Made by a program: the position numbers and the translations under genes
The notes under the pieces: generated by a model
What the model saw: only the letters and a program-made list of their open reading frames with translations
The model's database searches: none
What the model was told of the DNA's origin: nothing
From: Microcella sp.
GTDB taxonomy: Bacteria; Actinomycetota; Actinomycetes; Actinomycetales; Microbacteriaceae
DNA length: 64,000 bases
Assembly: GCF_019739195.1 (NCBI RefSeq)
Contig: NZ_JAHHDS010000003.1
Span: 2,108,001-2,172,000, forward strand
Direction: 5' to 3'
In this document: positions 1 through 11,245 of the stretch, in pieces
Position numbering within the stretch: position 1 is the stretch's first letter
How the letters are laid out: each line of letters begins with the position of its first letter

Positions 1-9
1 GCCCGGCTG

Positions 10-1011
10 GTGAAGGCCCGCCCCTCGTCACGAGCGCCTCTCGCCGTCTTCGTGGCGCTCAGCATCGTGCTCGCGACCGGAACCGCGGGCTACGCCGCCT
101 ACCTGACGGGGGTGGGGCGGGATGCTCTCGGCGGCGTCTTCGCGGGCGGCGGCATCGAGCAGCCGATCGACGGGCGCTACACGATCTTGCTGCTGGGAGG
201 CGATGCGGGCGAGGACCGCATCGGTCTGCGGCCCGACAGCATGACGCTGCTGAGCATCGATGCGTCGTCGGGCGCGGTGTCGATGGTCGGGATTCCGCGC
301 AATCTCTACGACGCGCCGTTCGTCGACGACTCGCCTCTCTGGCAGGCCTGGCCGAACGGCTTCGACTGCGGCGACGACTGCCTGCTCGCCTACCTCTACC
401 CGTGGGTCGAAGAGCACCCTGAGCTCTACCCCGATGCCGAGCGCGAGGGCAGCACGCCCGCGATCGAGGCGATGAAAGACGCGGTCGGCGGGGTGACCGG
501 GCTCACTGTGCAGTACGCGGTTCTCATCGACATGGCGGGTTTCGAAGACCTGATCGATGCGCTCGGCGGCGTCGTCGTCACGGTCGATGAGCCAGTGAAG
601 CTCGGCATCAACGGCGGACCGGTCGTGGGCGAGATCGCCGCGGGCGAGCAGCGCATGAGCGGGTACACCGCGCTCTGGTACGCACGCAGCCGCTACGACC
701 TCACCGATTTCGACCGCATGCAGCACCAGCGCGACATTCAGGAGGCGATGCTGCGGCAGCTTGACCCGGCGACGGTCGTCACGCGATTCGAGGCGATCGC
801 CGACGCATCGAGCGAGGTGGCGCGCACCGACATTCCGCAGGCGATGCTCGGGGTGCTCGGCGACCTCGCGGTGCAGTCGCGCGAACACGAGATCGTCCGG
901 CTCGAGCTCGCACCGCCGCTCGTCGACAACCAGTTTCCTGAGTTCGCGAGCATTCACGAGCTGGTGCTCGAGGCGGTCGCTCCGAGGCCGACCCCGACGC
1001 CCGAGCCCTAG
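10..1011 (+). CDS. LytR-CpsA-Psr (LCP) family cell-wall glycopolymer ligase
   Basis: LCP proteins transfer glycopolymers from a polyprenyl-diphosphate carrier to peptidoglycan or another wall acceptor, outside the membrane. The 333-residue product has one N-terminal membrane segment (about residues 10-32, LAVFVALSIVLATGTAGYAAY) and an external LCP domain. Visible signatures are ILLLGGD followed by RPDSMTLLSI, then GIPRNLY, and late in the domain YARSRYDLTDFDRMQHQR, where the two Arg and the Asp/Arg are the usual pyrophosphate/metal residues. The GTG start gives a clean short cytoplasmic tail, but the frame is open to the window edge, so a longer start cannot be excluded. It is convergent with the glycosyltransferase that follows. 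Its place beside rhamnose genes suggests it attaches the local polysaccharide to the wall (inference). Confidence 0.88.
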   Translation: MKARPSSRAPLAVFVALSIVLATGTAGYAAYLTGVGRDALGGVFAGGGIEQPIDGRYTILLLGGDAGEDRIGLRPDSMTLLSIDASSGAVSMVGIPRNLYDAPFVDDSPLWQAWPNGFDCGDDCLLAYLYPWVEEHPELYPDAEREGSTPAIEAMKDAVGGVTGLTVQYAVLIDMAGFEDLIDALGGVVVTVDEPVKLGINGGPVVGEIAAGEQRMSGYTALWYARSRYDLTDFDRMQHQRDIQEAMLRQLDPATVVTRFEAIADASSEVARTDIPQAMLGVLGDLAVQSREHEIVRLELAPPLVDNQFPEFASIHELVLEAVAPRPTPTPEP

Positions 1012-1015
1012 TCCG

Positions 1016-2148
1016 CTACAGGTCGGCGTGCAGCTGCCAGACCTTCTCGGCCGAGTCGCGCCAGCTGTAGACGCCGGCGCGATCGCGCCCGCGCACGCTG
1101 AGCTCGTCGGCAAGGGCGCTGTCGTCGAGCACGCGTTGCACGGCGGCGGCGAGGCGCTCGGGGTAGGTGGCGGGCGACTCACGCTCGACGACGAGCCCGG
1201 CATCGGCGCACACCTCGAGCAGCGCAGGCGCATCGGAGTGCACGACGGGGGTGCCGAGGCTCATGGCCTCGATCGCGGTGAGCCCGAACCCGGTCGCAAT
1301 GCTCGGCACGACGGCGACGCTCGCGCGCGAGTAGGCGACGGCGAGGTCGGTGTCGTCGAGGTCGCCGAGGGCGATGATGCGGCCCTCGTCGAGATGCGCG
1401 GTGTGGGCGAGCTCGGCGAGCTCGTCGGGCGTGACGCCCACGAGTACGAGCGGCACGTCGGGCGCGTGCGTCTCGGCCATGGCCCAGACGAGATCGACGA
1501 TGCCGCTGCGCCGGTCGAGCGGCCCGACGGCGATGATGAAGCGTTCAGGCAGGCCCATGGCCGCAGAACGCGAGTCGCTACTCGGGCCCGGGTTCAGCGT
1601 GGCGCTCGGTGCTCCACCGATGACGCGCACGCGCTCGCCGAGGTCGAGCACGCTCGCCAGCTCGTCAGCGACCGCGTGGGTGGGCACGACGACGGCGTCT
1701 GCGTACCGCTCGGCCCGGCGGGCCATGGCCTTGACCCAGCTGACGCGTCGGCCGGGAAGGGTCTCGGGATGGGTCCAGGCGACGGCGTCGTGCACGGTCA
1801 CGACGAACTGCTCGCCCGGATTGTTGACGGGGTCGTGACGGTAGAGCGGGGCGAGCAGGCTCGGCGCGTGCACCATGCCGCTGCCGGGCAGCCGCGAGAA
1901 GCCGTGCTGCCAGGCCGCCGCGAGCTGGCGGCGGTCGAGGGCGCTTTTCGCGAGGCCGTCGAGCCCCGGCAGGGCCGCTTCGATGCGGTCGTAGTCGGCT
2001 TCGGGCGACGAGGGCACGAAGCCGGTGACACGGCAGTCGCGGGGAGCGGTGGCGATGAGCTCGCGCGTGAGCTCGATCGTGTAGCGGCCGACGCCGTGCG
2101 GAATCTCGGCCCCGGCACCGTCGAGCACGACGCGCAACGTGGTGGCAC

Positions 2149-2152
<4 letters not shown>
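1016..2152 (-). CDS. GT4-like glycosyltransferase
   Basis: Predicted retaining GT-B glycosyltransferase of 378 residues. The N-terminal acceptor domain has the glycine-containing loop PHGVGRYTIEL. A typical linker follows (VTVHDAVAWTHPETLPGR, DAVVVPTHAVADEL), and the C-terminal donor domain shows AVGPLDRRSG and the GT4 signature GFGLTAIEAMSLGTPVV with its paired acidic residues. The GTG at 2152 is chosen because it overlaps the TGA of rfbD as GTGA; an upstream in-frame start would lie inside rfbD. It is the last gene of a minus-strand operon (half-glycosyltransferase, rfbB, rfbD, this gene), so a rhamnosyltransferase role is plausible. Donor and acceptor cannot be read from the sequence. Confidence 0.85.
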
Positions 2153-4025
<1,873 letters not shown>

Positions 4026-4028
<3 letters not shown>

Positions 4029-4706
4029 GTGAGCGGCCTCCGGCCCGCTGCCGTCGAGCAGCGGAGTCTCATCGACCAGCGGCAACGTGATCGGCCCCGT
4101 CTCGGCGGGTACGAGGGCGGCCGCTGAGCGGTAAGCGACGCGGTGGGCGGCCACGAAGGCGTCGTGGCGGTCGGTTGCGGGCAGCACGAGCGCTTCGCCG
4201 GCCGGAAACGCCGTGGCCCGCTCGAGAGCGACGGCGGTCTCGCGGCCGGGCACGATGATCTCGTCGCTGATGCGCACGGCCGCGCGCAGGGCGAGCCGGC
4301 GTAGCGGTGCGCGGCGGCGCACCGGCTGGCCCGCGTCGTAGAAGCTGAGGTCGTGCACCGTGACGACGCGCGGCCGCGTGAGCAGCAGCGGCACGGGCGG
4401 CCAGGGGGAGTGCACGGCGTCGACGTCGTGGCGGCGGGCGATGCGCGGCAGCGCGAACTGGCGCCACAGCATCCGCACCGCCCTGAAGCGCAAGCCCCGG
4501 GGGCCGCTCTCGACGATCGCGGCGGGGGCGAGGCGGCGATAGTGCTCGGCGTCGCTCCGCCGGCAGGTGATCACGAGGTCGCCGTCGAGGCCGGTCGCGA
4601 GGGCGTCGACGTAGTCGGCTGCAGCGTCGTCGTTCAGGCGCGCCGCGGTCGCATCGAGCAGCACGAGCACACGTGCACGGCGGGGGCCGTCGGTCGCCCT
4701 GGGCAT
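4026..4706 (-). CDS. Half-length GT4-like glycosyltransferase (N-terminal domain only)
   Basis: The 226-residue product resembles only the N-terminal half of a GT-B (GT4) glycosyltransferase. It has RARVLVLLDATAA at the first strand, VDAVHSPWPPVPLLL and VVTVHDLSFYDAG in the acceptor domain, and ISDEIIVPGRETAVAL at the domain boundary. The donor-binding C-terminal domain with its EX7E region is absent. About 45 residues of unrecognised tail follow GEALVLPATDRHDAF. Typical family members have 350-400 residues. The ATG at 4706 is the last start before the divergent rfbC promoter; GACAGT sits six bases upstream as a weak -10. It may be a truncated remnant, a regulator, or one half of a split enzyme. 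The intact frame and operon position argue against simple decay. Confidence 0.7.
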
Positions 4707-4754
4707 GCCCTCACTGTCGCACGCCGAGCCGCTGGGGCACCAGTACCCCGTTGC

Positions 4755-4760
4755 TAGGCT
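4755..4760 (+). promoter_or_regulatory. -10 box of rfbC-rfbA
   Basis: TAGGCT ends seven bases before the GTG of rfbC, and no ribosome-binding site lies between. This suggests a leaderless transcript for the plus-strand half of the divergent rhamnose genes. Confidence 0.55.
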
Positions 4761-4767
4761 GTCGACC

Positions 4768-5385
4768 GTGCTGATCCGTGAGCTGACGGTGCCGGGAGCC
4801 TTCGAGGTCACACCCCGGCAGTTCGATGACGACCGCGGCACCTTCTACGAGTGGTACCGCTTCGATGCACTGGCCGAGGCGGTCGGCCACCCTCTCGATC
4901 TGCGGCAGGGCAACGGCTCGGTGTCGCGCAAGGGCGTCGTGCGGGGCATCCATTTCGCGGATGTTCCGCCCAGCCAGGCCAAGTACGTCACGGTCGCGCA
5001 CGGTGCGGTTCTCGACTTCGTGGTCGACATCCGCGTCGGCTCGCCGACCTTCGGCCAGTGGGATTCGGTCGTGCTCGACACGGTCGACCGGCGTGCGCTC
5101 TATGTGGCCGAGGGTCTCGGTCACTGCTTCGTCGCCCTGACTGACGACGCCGCCGTGAGCTATCTGGTGAGCGAGGTGTTCGCGCCGCAGCGCGAGCACG
5201 GCATCACGCCGCTCGACGAGACCGTCGGTCTCGACCTGCCGTTCGCACGCGACGAGCTGCTGTTGTCAGAGAAAGACCTCGCGGCGCCGACGTTGCTCGA
5301 GGCCGAGCGCGACGGGCTGCTGCCGACCTGGCAGGCCACGACCACGTTCACGCGTTCGCTCGACGAGAGCTGGGCCGGCCGATGA
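4768..5385 (+). CDS. rfbC: dTDP-4-dehydrorhamnose 3,5-epimerase
   Basis: RmlC epimerises carbons 3 and 5 of dTDP-4-keto-6-deoxyglucose. The 205-residue cupin protein begins [19 protein letters not shown] and contains DDRGTFYEW, the catalytic His in [11 protein letters not shown], the Asp in [15 protein letters not shown], and [20 protein letters not shown] with the late active-site Tyr. GTG 4768 is preferred over the more upstream ATG because the latter reads through the -10 box. Its stop overlaps the ATG of rfbA (ATGA), so the two are translationally coupled. Confidence 0.95.
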   Translation: MLIRELTVPGAFEVTPRQFDDDRGTFYEWYRFDALAEAVGHPLDLRQGNGSVSRKGVVRGIHFADVPPSQAKYVTVAHGAVLDFVVDIRVGSPTFGQWDSVVLDTVDRRALYVAEGLGHCFVALTDDAAVSYLVSEVFAPQREHGITPLDETVGLDLPFARDELLLSEKDLAAPTLLEAERDGLLPTWQATTTFTRSLDESWAGR

Positions 5386-6245
5386 AGGGCATCATTCTCG
5401 CGGGCGGCTCGGGCACACGACTGTGGCCGATCACCAAGGGCATCTCGAAGCAGCTCATGCCGATCTTCGACAAGCCGATGGTCTACTACCCGCTGTCGAC
5501 ACTCATGATGGCGGGCATCCGCGAGATTCTCGTCATCACGACGCCCGAATATCGCGCCCAGTTCGAGGCTCTGCTCGGCGACGGCGGCGACCTCGGCATC
5601 AGCCTCAGCTACGCTTCGCAGCCCTCGCCCGACGGGCTCGCGCAGGCGTTTCTCATCGGCGAGCAGTTCATCGGCGACGACAGCGTCGCCCTCGTGCTCG
5701 GCGACAATATCTTTCACGGCGCGGGTCTCGGCTCGGCGCTGCGGCAGTACCGCGAGATCGACGGCGGCCTCATCTTCGCGTACCAGGTGGCCAACCCTTC
5801 GGCGTACGGCGTGGTCGAGTTCGACGCAGAGGGTCGCGCTGTGTCGATCGACGAGAAGCCCGCGCACCCGAAGAGCGACTACGCCGTGCCGGGGCTCTAC
5901 TTCTATGACAACAGCGTCATCGAGATCGCGAAGTCGATTCGCCCGAGCGAACGAGGCGAGCTCGAGATCTCGAGCGTCAACGAGCACTATCTGCGCGCGG
6001 GTCGTTTGCAGGTGCACGCCCTCGATCGCGGCACCGCGTGGCTCGACACGGGCACGTTTGAATCGATGATGCAGGCCTCAGAGTATGTGCGGGTCATCGA
6101 AGACCGGCAGGGCTACAAGATCGGCTGCATCGAAGAGATCGCCTGGCGCGCGGGCTGGATCGACGACGACCAGTTGGCGGCTCTCGCCGCTCCGCTCGCG
6201 AAGAGCGGGTACGGCACCTACCTGCAGCGACTGCTCAGGCGGTAG
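5382..6245 (+). CDS. rfbA: Glucose-1-phosphate thymidylyltransferase
   Basis: RmlA makes dTDP-glucose from glucose-1-phosphate and dTTP, the first committed step to dTDP-rhamnose. The 287-residue protein has the nucleotidyltransferase signature [16 protein letters not shown], the Lys-containing segment [26 protein letters not shown] with the metal-binding Asp, [19 protein letters not shown], and [10 protein letters not shown]. Length and motifs match the short RmlA type. It overlaps rfbC by four bases and lies three bases before the exporter permease gene. Confidence 0.96.
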   Translation: MKGIILAGGSGTRLWPITKGISKQLMPIFDKPMVYYPLSTLMMAGIREILVITTPEYRAQFEALLGDGGDLGISLSYASQPSPDGLAQAFLIGEQFIGDDSVALVLGDNIFHGAGLGSALRQYREIDGGLIFAYQVANPSAYGVVEFDAEGRAVSIDEKPAHPKSDYAVPGLYFYDNSVIEIAKSIRPSERGELEISSVNEHYLRAGRLQVHALDRGTAWLDTGTFESMMQASEYVRVIEDRQGYKIGCIEEIAWRAGWIDDDQLAALAAPLAKSGYGTYLQRLLRR

Positions 6246-6248
6246 CGC

Positions 6249-7073
6249 GTGGCCATGACCTATGGTCGCGAGCTCATCGCCACTCGTGAGCTGCTGCTCA
6301 ACCTGACTATTCGCGAGGTCAAGGGCCAGTACCGCCGAACCGCGCTCGGCCAGCTCTGGTCGATCATCAACCCGCTCGCCACGATGCTCGTCTACACGCT
6401 CGTCTTCTCGTTCCTGCTGCGCGTGCCGCCGCCGCCGGGCGAGCCCAGCGGGCTCGACATCTATGCTCTGTGGCTCATGTGCGGCCTGCTGCCCTGGACC
6501 TACTTCACGCGCATCGTGAACGGCGGTGTCGCCTCGATCACGAACAATGCCGGGCTCATCACGAAGGTCTACTTTCCGCGCATGCACCTGCCGTTGTCGG
6601 TCACGCTCTCGACGGGCATCACCTTCGGCGTTGAGCTCGGCGTGCTCACGATCGCGCTCTGGATCTTCGGCGGCTTCCCGTTGCCGTGGTTGCCTCTCGT
6701 GGTGGTCGCCGTCGTGATTCTCGCGATGTTCGGCACAGGCCTCGCCATGATGCTGGCGATCGTCAACGTGCACTTTCGCGACACCCAGCACTTCGTGAAC
6801 GTTCTGCTGCCGATGTGGATGTTCTTGACGCCGATCATCTACCCGTTCTCGCTCGTCGAGTCGGCCGCAGAAGAGTCGGGGGCCTGGGTCGTCACGGTGT
6901 TTCAGCTCAACCCGATGCTGCACATCGTGGAGCTGTTCCGCGCCCTTCTCTATGACAACACCCTGCCCGGCCCGCTCGACTGGCTCGCAGCGATCGTGGC
7001 GGCCTCGGTCGTCTTCGCGCTCGGCTACCTGGTGTTCTCGCGGCACGAGCGGCGATTGGCAGAGCTGCTGTGA
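6249..7073 (+). CDS. ABC-2 type polysaccharide exporter permease (Wzm-like)
   Basis: Membrane component of an ABC-2 exporter for lipid-linked polysaccharides. The 274-residue protein has an N-terminal amphipathic stretch (LLLNLTIREVKGQYRRTALG) typical of Wzm/TagG, then about six hydrophobic segments, with the WSIINPLATMLVYTLVF and WMFLTPIIYPFSLV regions characteristic of polysaccharide ABC-2 permeases. GTG 6249 is used here; an ATG two codons later is an equally possible start. The TGA overlaps the GTG of the ATPase gene, as expected for a two-subunit transporter. Co-transcription with rfbCA links it to export of a rhamnose-containing glycan (inference). Confidence 0.9.
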   Translation: MAMTYGRELIATRELLLNLTIREVKGQYRRTALGQLWSIINPLATMLVYTLVFSFLLRVPPPPGEPSGLDIYALWLMCGLLPWTYFTRIVNGGVASITNNAGLITKVYFPRMHLPLSVTLSTGITFGVELGVLTIALWIFGGFPLPWLPLVVVAVVILAMFGTGLAMMLAIVNVHFRDTQHFVNVLLPMWMFLTPIIYPFSLVESAAEESGAWVVTVFQLNPMLHIVELFRALLYDNTLPGPLDWLAAIVAASVVFALGYLVFSRHERRLAELL

Positions 7074-7834
7074 GCGGGGAATCCGCGCGCGCCGACGAGG
7101 CCGCGGTCGTCGTCGACGGGGTGTCGAAGAAGTTCCGGTTGTTTCACGAGCGCAACCAGACGTTGAAGTCGGCCGTCATGCGTGGTCGGCGCATCGTCGC
7201 CGACGACTTCTGGGCCGTGCGCGACGTGTCGTTCACGGTGCCGCACGGCGAGACCTTCGGCCTTGTCGGCCGCAACGGCTCGGGCAAGTCGACGCTGCTC
7301 AAGATGCTCGCGCGCATCTACCAGCCCGACGAGGGGCGCGTCGTGCTCAACGGCCGGGTCTCGTCGATGCTCGAAGTCGGTTCTGGCTTTCACCCCGAAC
7401 TCAGCGGGCGCGAAAACATCTTTCTCAACGGTTCGATCTTGGGTCTCACGCGCAAACAGGTGGCGGCGCGATTCGACGAGATCGTCGACTTCTCGGGCGT
7501 CGAGACCTTCATCGACCAGCCGGTGAAGAACTACTCGTCGGGCATGTATGTGCGGCTCGGTTTCGCTGTTGCCGTGCACACCGAGCCCGACATTCTCATC
7601 GTCGACGAGATTCTCTCCGTCGGTGACGGGGCTTTTCGCGAGAAGTCGCGCAAGAAGTTTCTCGAGTTCACGGGCCAGGGTCGCACCGTGATTCTGGTCT
7701 CGCACTCGCTCTCCCAGATTCGCGAGATGTGCCAGCACGTCGCCTGGTTGCACGGCGGCCGGCTGCGGGCGCTCGGGGCGGCCGACGAGGTCGTCGAGGC
7801 CTATGAAGACTCGATCGAGTCAGAGGCGAGCTAG
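7070..7834 (+). CDS. Polysaccharide ABC exporter ATP-binding protein (Wzt/TagH-like)
   Basis: ATPase partner of the preceding permease, 254 residues. It has Walker A GRNGSGKST (about residue 66), a TagH/Wzt-type insertion NGRVSSMLEVGSGFHPELSG, the signature YSSGMYVRLGFAVA, Walker B ILIVDEILSVGD, and the switch His in VSHSLSQI. N-terminal KKFRLFHERNQTLKSAV is typical of the O-antigen exporter ATPases. It lacks the C-terminal carbohydrate-binding domain found in long Wzt proteins, so export is probably not tied to recognition of a terminal modification. It is convergent with the glycosyltransferase at 7867. Confidence 0.92.
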   Translation: MSGESARADEAAVVVDGVSKKFRLFHERNQTLKSAVMRGRRIVADDFWAVRDVSFTVPHGETFGLVGRNGSGKSTLLKMLARIYQPDEGRVVLNGRVSSMLEVGSGFHPELSGRENIFLNGSILGLTRKQVAARFDEIVDFSGVETFIDQPVKNYSSGMYVRLGFAVAVHTEPDILIVDEILSVGDGAFREKSRKKFLEFTGQGRTVILVSHSLSQIREMCQHVAWLHGGRLRALGAADEVVEAYEDSIESEAS

Positions 7835-7866
7835 CGGCCCGAGTGTGACGAGCGCGCCGGGTCGCG

Positions 7867-8763
7867 TCACCGCGAGCCGCGCGCGAGCACGGCTGATCGC
7901 ACGCTGAGCCCGACGCCGAGCGCCGCGCGCACGGGCCACAGGTGCCACCCGGCGTACTTGCGGCTGATGAATCGCCGAGCCGAATCGTGGTGGGCCCGAA
8001 TCATGACGCTCGAGTCGCTCGCTGTCGTGTGCGCGCCGACGTGCGTCACGGCTGCGCCGGGTTCGAAGCGATTGCGGTACCCGGCCTTGCCCAGGCGGTA
8101 GCCGAGGTCGACGTCTTCGAAGTACATGAAGTAGTGCTCGTCGAAGCCGCCGAGCTCGTCGAACGCCGTACGGCGCACGAGCAGGCAGGCGCCCGAGAGC
8201 CAGCCGGCATCGCGAGCGGCGACGGCCTCGTCGTCGGCCCGATAGCGCCGAGTCCACGGGTTGTCGTGCCAGAGATTCACGAACAGCGCGTGGCCCACGC
8301 CCGTGCGCAGCGACGGCACGCGGCGGGCAGAGGGGTAGACGGTGCCGTCGGGGTTGAGCACCGCGGGGCCGATCGCGCCGATGCGGTCATCGCTCTCTCC
8401 GACGGCGACGAGCGCGTCGATGACGCCCGGGTGCAGCACGACGTCGGGGTTGCTGACAAGCACCCAGTGCACCTCGTCGGGCAGGGTCGCGACGCCCGCA
8501 TTGATCGCGCCCCCGTAGCCGGGGTTGTTCGGCTGAGCTACGTAGGCGGCACCGATCTCGGCGGCGAGTTCTTCCGCCCGAGAGTCGGCGTCGGGCCGGT
8601 TGTCGACGACGACCGTGTGCACGAGCTCGCTGCTCGCCCCCGCGATCGAGGCGAGAAAGCCCGGCAGCACCTCATTCGAGCGGTAGGCGACCGTGACGAC
8701 GGCGACGCGGGCGGTGCCGGGTTCGCCGGCCTGCGCGTTCGACTGCACGTCACCCCCGGTCAT
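7867..8763 (-). CDS. GT2 rhamnosyltransferase, WbbL-like
   Basis: Inverting GT2 glycosyltransferase of 298 residues. In mycobacteria the related WbbL adds rhamnose to GlcNAc-PP-decaprenol. Seen here: VAVVTVAYRSNEVL at the first strand, VVVDNRPDAD, PNNPGYGGAINAG, LVSNPDVVLHPG as the DXD-type metal site, GWLSGACLLVRRTAFDELGG, and HYFMYFEDVDLGYRLG with the catalytic-base acidic residues. This set is typical of WbbL-type rhamnosyltransferases. The ATG at 8763 has a TAGGAT box ten bases upstream. Donor assignment rests on family and the neighbouring rhamnose genes. Confidence 0.85.
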   Translation of the reverse strand: MTGGDVQSNAQAGEPGTARVAVVTVAYRSNEVLPGFLASIAGASSELVHTVVVDNRPDADSRAEELAAEIGAAYVAQPNNPGYGGAINAGVATLPDEVHWVLVSNPDVVLHPGVIDALVAVGESDDRIGAIGPAVLNPDGTVYPSARRVPSLRTGVGHALFVNLWHDNPWTRRYRADDEAVAARDAGWLSGACLLVRRTAFDELGGFDEHYFMYFEDVDLGYRLGKAGYRNRFEPGAAVTHVGAHTTASDSSVMIRAHHDSARRFISRKYAGWHLWPVRAALGVGLSVRSAVLARGSR

Positions 8764-8773
8764 GATGCTTCGA

Positions 8774-8779
8774 ATCCTA
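8774..8779 (-). promoter_or_regulatory. -10 box of the WbbL-like gene
   Basis: TAGGAT on the minus strand, ten bases before the ATG at 8763, implies a leader of only a few bases. It lies 22 bases from the oppositely directed -10 of the GT2 gene at 8814. Confidence 0.45.
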
Positions 8780-8801
8780 GTAGCGCGCGTCGGGGCACCC
8801 G

Positions 8802-8807
8802 TAGGCT
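8802..8807 (+). promoter_or_regulatory. -10 box of the GT2-GT4 pair
   Basis: TAGGCT ends six bases before the GTG start at 8814, with no space for a Shine-Dalgarno sequence. Leaderless-type promoter. Confidence 0.5.
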
Positions 8808-8813
8808 GGCCGA

Positions 8814-9854
8814 GTGGCAGACGCGAGCATCTCGGTGGCGATGTGCACGCGCAACGGCGAGCGTTTCGTCGCGCGGCAGGTGCAGAGCATCCTGAACCAG
8901 CGCCCCGCCCCGCTCGAGCTCGTGGTGGGCGACGACGCCTCGACCGACGGCACGGTCGCCGTCATCGAGCGCGAGCATGCCGCCGCTCTCGCCGCAGACT
9001 CGAGTCTGCCGTCGAGCCTCACGATCATTCGCCGAGACCCTGCGCTCGGGGTGACGGCCAACTTTGCCGCGACGATCGCTGCGTGCAGCGGCGGCCTGAT
9101 TGCGCTCAGTGATCAGGACGACGAGTGGATGCCCGGCAAGCTCGCCGCCCTCGCCGCAGCGTTCACGGCCGACCCCGAGCTGCTGCTCGCCCACACGGAC
9201 GCGCGCCTCGTCGACGGCGACGGCGTGCCGCTCGGCAACACGCTGCTCGACGCTCTCGAGGCGACGCGAGCCGAGCGCGAGGGCCTTGCCGCGGGTGAGG
9301 CGCTGCCCGTGCTGCTGCGCCGCAATCTCGTCACGGGCGCCACGGTCATGCTGCGGCGCTCACTGCTCGAGAGCGCGGCACCGGTGCCTGCCGAGTGGGT
9401 GCACGACGAGTGGCTCGCGACGGTCGCCGCCGCGGTCGGTCGCGTGCGACTGCTGCCCGAGCCGCTCATCGACTATCGCCAGCACGGCGCCAACGAGATC
9501 GGGGCACGGCGACCCGGCCTCGCCGACAAGCTCGCCCGCCTGCGCGAGCCGCGTGCTGAGCGTGCCGCGCGACTGGCGCACCGCACGGCTCTGCTGGCCG
9601 AGCGCGGCCGCGCCCTCGGCCTGCCTGCGGCCGTGCAGGCGCAGCTCGATGCGAAGGCCGCGCACGAGGCGCGCCGGGCCCGCCTGCCCCGAGTGCGTGT
9701 CGCGCGCGTGCCCGCCGTGCTCGCCGGTGCGGTCGCGGGCCGCTACGGGCGCTACAGTCGGGGCGCCATGGATGTTCTGCGCGATCTCGTGACCCCCGCC
9801 GGCGAGCTGCCGGTCATGACGCTCGCCGACCCGCCGCGCGAGGGCACAGCATGA
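8814..9854 (+). CDS. GT2 family glycosyltransferase
   Basis: GT-A fold inverting glycosyltransferase, 346 residues. Motifs are ISVAMCTRNGERFVARQ, LVVGDDASTDGT, the metal site ALSDQDDEWMPGK, and WVHDEWLATVAAA with RLLPEPLIDYRQHG, which marks the rhamnosyltransferase-like subfamily related to RgpB/WbbL. The C-terminal about 90 residues are Arg/Ala-rich and helical (LAHRTALLAERGRALGLPA). The GTG start is set by the -10 box six bases upstream. The ATGA overlap with the next gene couples it to a GT4, so the two probably act in sequence on the same lipid-linked glycan. Confidence 0.88.
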   Translation: MADASISVAMCTRNGERFVARQVQSILNQRPAPLELVVGDDASTDGTVAVIEREHAAALAADSSLPSSLTIIRRDPALGVTANFAATIAACSGGLIALSDQDDEWMPGKLAALAAAFTADPELLLAHTDARLVDGDGVPLGNTLLDALEATRAEREGLAAGEALPVLLRRNLVTGATVMLRRSLLESAAPVPAEWVHDEWLATVAAAVGRVRLLPEPLIDYRQHGANEIGARRPGLADKLARLREPRAERAARLAHRTALLAERGRALGLPAAVQAQLDAKAAHEARRARLPRVRVARVPAVLAGAVAGRYGRYSRGAMDVLRDLVTPAGELPVMTLADPPREGTA

Positions 9855-11206
9855 CGCGCGTGCTGATCATCACGGGCGACCCGCTGGCTGCGGCCATGGC
9901 GGGCCCGGCCATTCGTGCCCTCAACATGGCGCTCACGCTGCAGAGCGCGGGGCACGAGGTGAGGTTGGTGTCGACGACGAGGGCCGAGCATCCGTCGCCG
10001 CCGGTCGAGATGTTCTTCGTGGCGCCCGGCGATGAGCGCGGCATCGCGGCGCACGAACGCTGGGCCGAGGTCGTGGTGTTCCAGGGCTACGCGAACACTC
10101 AGTTCCGCACGATCGCACGCACCGACCGCATGCTCATCGCCGACGCCTACGACCCCATGCACCTCGAGATGCTCGAGCAGGGGCGCGAGCTGCCGCCGGC
10201 CACCTGGGCCCTGCGTGTCTCGACGGCGCGCGACGCCCTCAACGACCAGCTGCGGCGCGCCGACCTGGTGCTGTGCGCGAGCGAGCGGCAGCGGCTGTTC
10301 TACCTCGGCCAGCTGGCGGGCCTCGGGCGTTTGAGCCCCACGACCTACGCCGACGACCCCGACTTGCGTGGGCTGCTCGCCGTGGTGCCCTTCGGGCTCG
10401 AGCCGAGCCCTCCCATCGCAGATGCGGGCAGCGGGATGCGCGGCGTCGTTCCCGGCATCGACGCCGACTCGCGGGTGCTGATCTGGGGCGGCGGGGTCTA
10501 CAGCTGGTTCGACCCGCTGACCCTGATTCGCGCGGTGGGGGTCGCGCGCGAGCGCGTGGCGGGCATCCGTCTCTTCTTTCTTGGCACTCGCCACCCGGGC
10601 GTCGATGAGATGGGCATCGTGCGCGAGGCCTTCGACCTGGCGACGTCGCTGGGGCTCGAGGGGCGCGAGGTCGTCTTCAACGACACCTGGGTGCCCTATG
10701 ACCGCCGCGGCGCGTATCTCGTTGAAGCCAACGCGGGTGTCAGCACCCACCACGTGCACGTCGAGACGACGTTCTCGTTCCGCACGCGCATTCTCGACTA
10801 CCTGTGGGCGGGGTTGCCGATGGTGGTCACCGAGGGCGACGGCTTCGCTGAACTCGTCGAGTCAGAGGGCCTCGGTCTCGTGGTGCCGGCGAACGACGTG
10901 GATGCTCTCGCCGACGCCCTGACCCGCGTACTCGCCGACTCGGCCGAGGTGCGGCAGTGGAGCGCGAACGTCGCCCGCGTGCGCGAGAGCTTCGTGTGGT
11001 CGGTCGTGCTGCAGCCCCTGCTCGAGGCGGTCGCCCACCCGCGCCGCGCCGCCGACGCGACGCCGGGCCGCGACGCCATGGGAGTGGGCGCGCGCACCGC
11101 TCGCACCGCCGGGCTCGGCCACACGGTGCGCATGACCCTGCACCACCTGCGGGCTGAGGGCATCTCGGGTGTGACGTCGCGCGTGCGCAAGCGCCTCGGT
11201 CGCTAA
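9851..11206 (+). CDS. GT4-like glycosyltransferase
   Basis: GT-B glycosyltransferase of 451 residues. The N-terminal domain starts VLIITGDPLAAAMAGPAIRA and contains MLIADAYDPMHLE. The donor domain has LIWGGGVYSWFDPLTLI, FLGTRHPGVDEM, and the late acidic region RILDYLWAGLPMVVTEGDGF. The variant GGGVYSWFDP is common in actinobacterial surface-glycan transferases. A charged tail of about 45 residues ends LRAEGISGVTSRVRKRLGR and could be membrane-peripheral. It is translationally coupled to the preceding GT2; the substrate is not known. Confidence 0.85.
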   Translation: MTRVLIITGDPLAAAMAGPAIRALNMALTLQSAGHEVRLVSTTRAEHPSPPVEMFFVAPGDERGIAAHERWAEVVVFQGYANTQFRTIARTDRMLIADAYDPMHLEMLEQGRELPPATWALRVSTARDALNDQLRRADLVLCASERQRLFYLGQLAGLGRLSPTTYADDPDLRGLLAVVPFGLEPSPPIADAGSGMRGVVPGIDADSRVLIWGGGVYSWFDPLTLIRAVGVARERVAGIRLFFLGTRHPGVDEMGIVREAFDLATSLGLEGREVVFNDTWVPYDRRGAYLVEANAGVSTHHVHVETTFSFRTRILDYLWAGLPMVVTEGDGFAELVESEGLGLVVPANDVDALADALTRVLADSAEVRQWSANVARVRESFVWSVVLQPLLEAVAHPRRAADATPGRDAMGVGARTARTAGLGHTVRMTLHHLRAEGISGVTSRVRKRLGR

Positions 11207-11245
11207 GCAGAGCCGCCCCGGCCCGCCTGCTGAGCCGAACCGCCC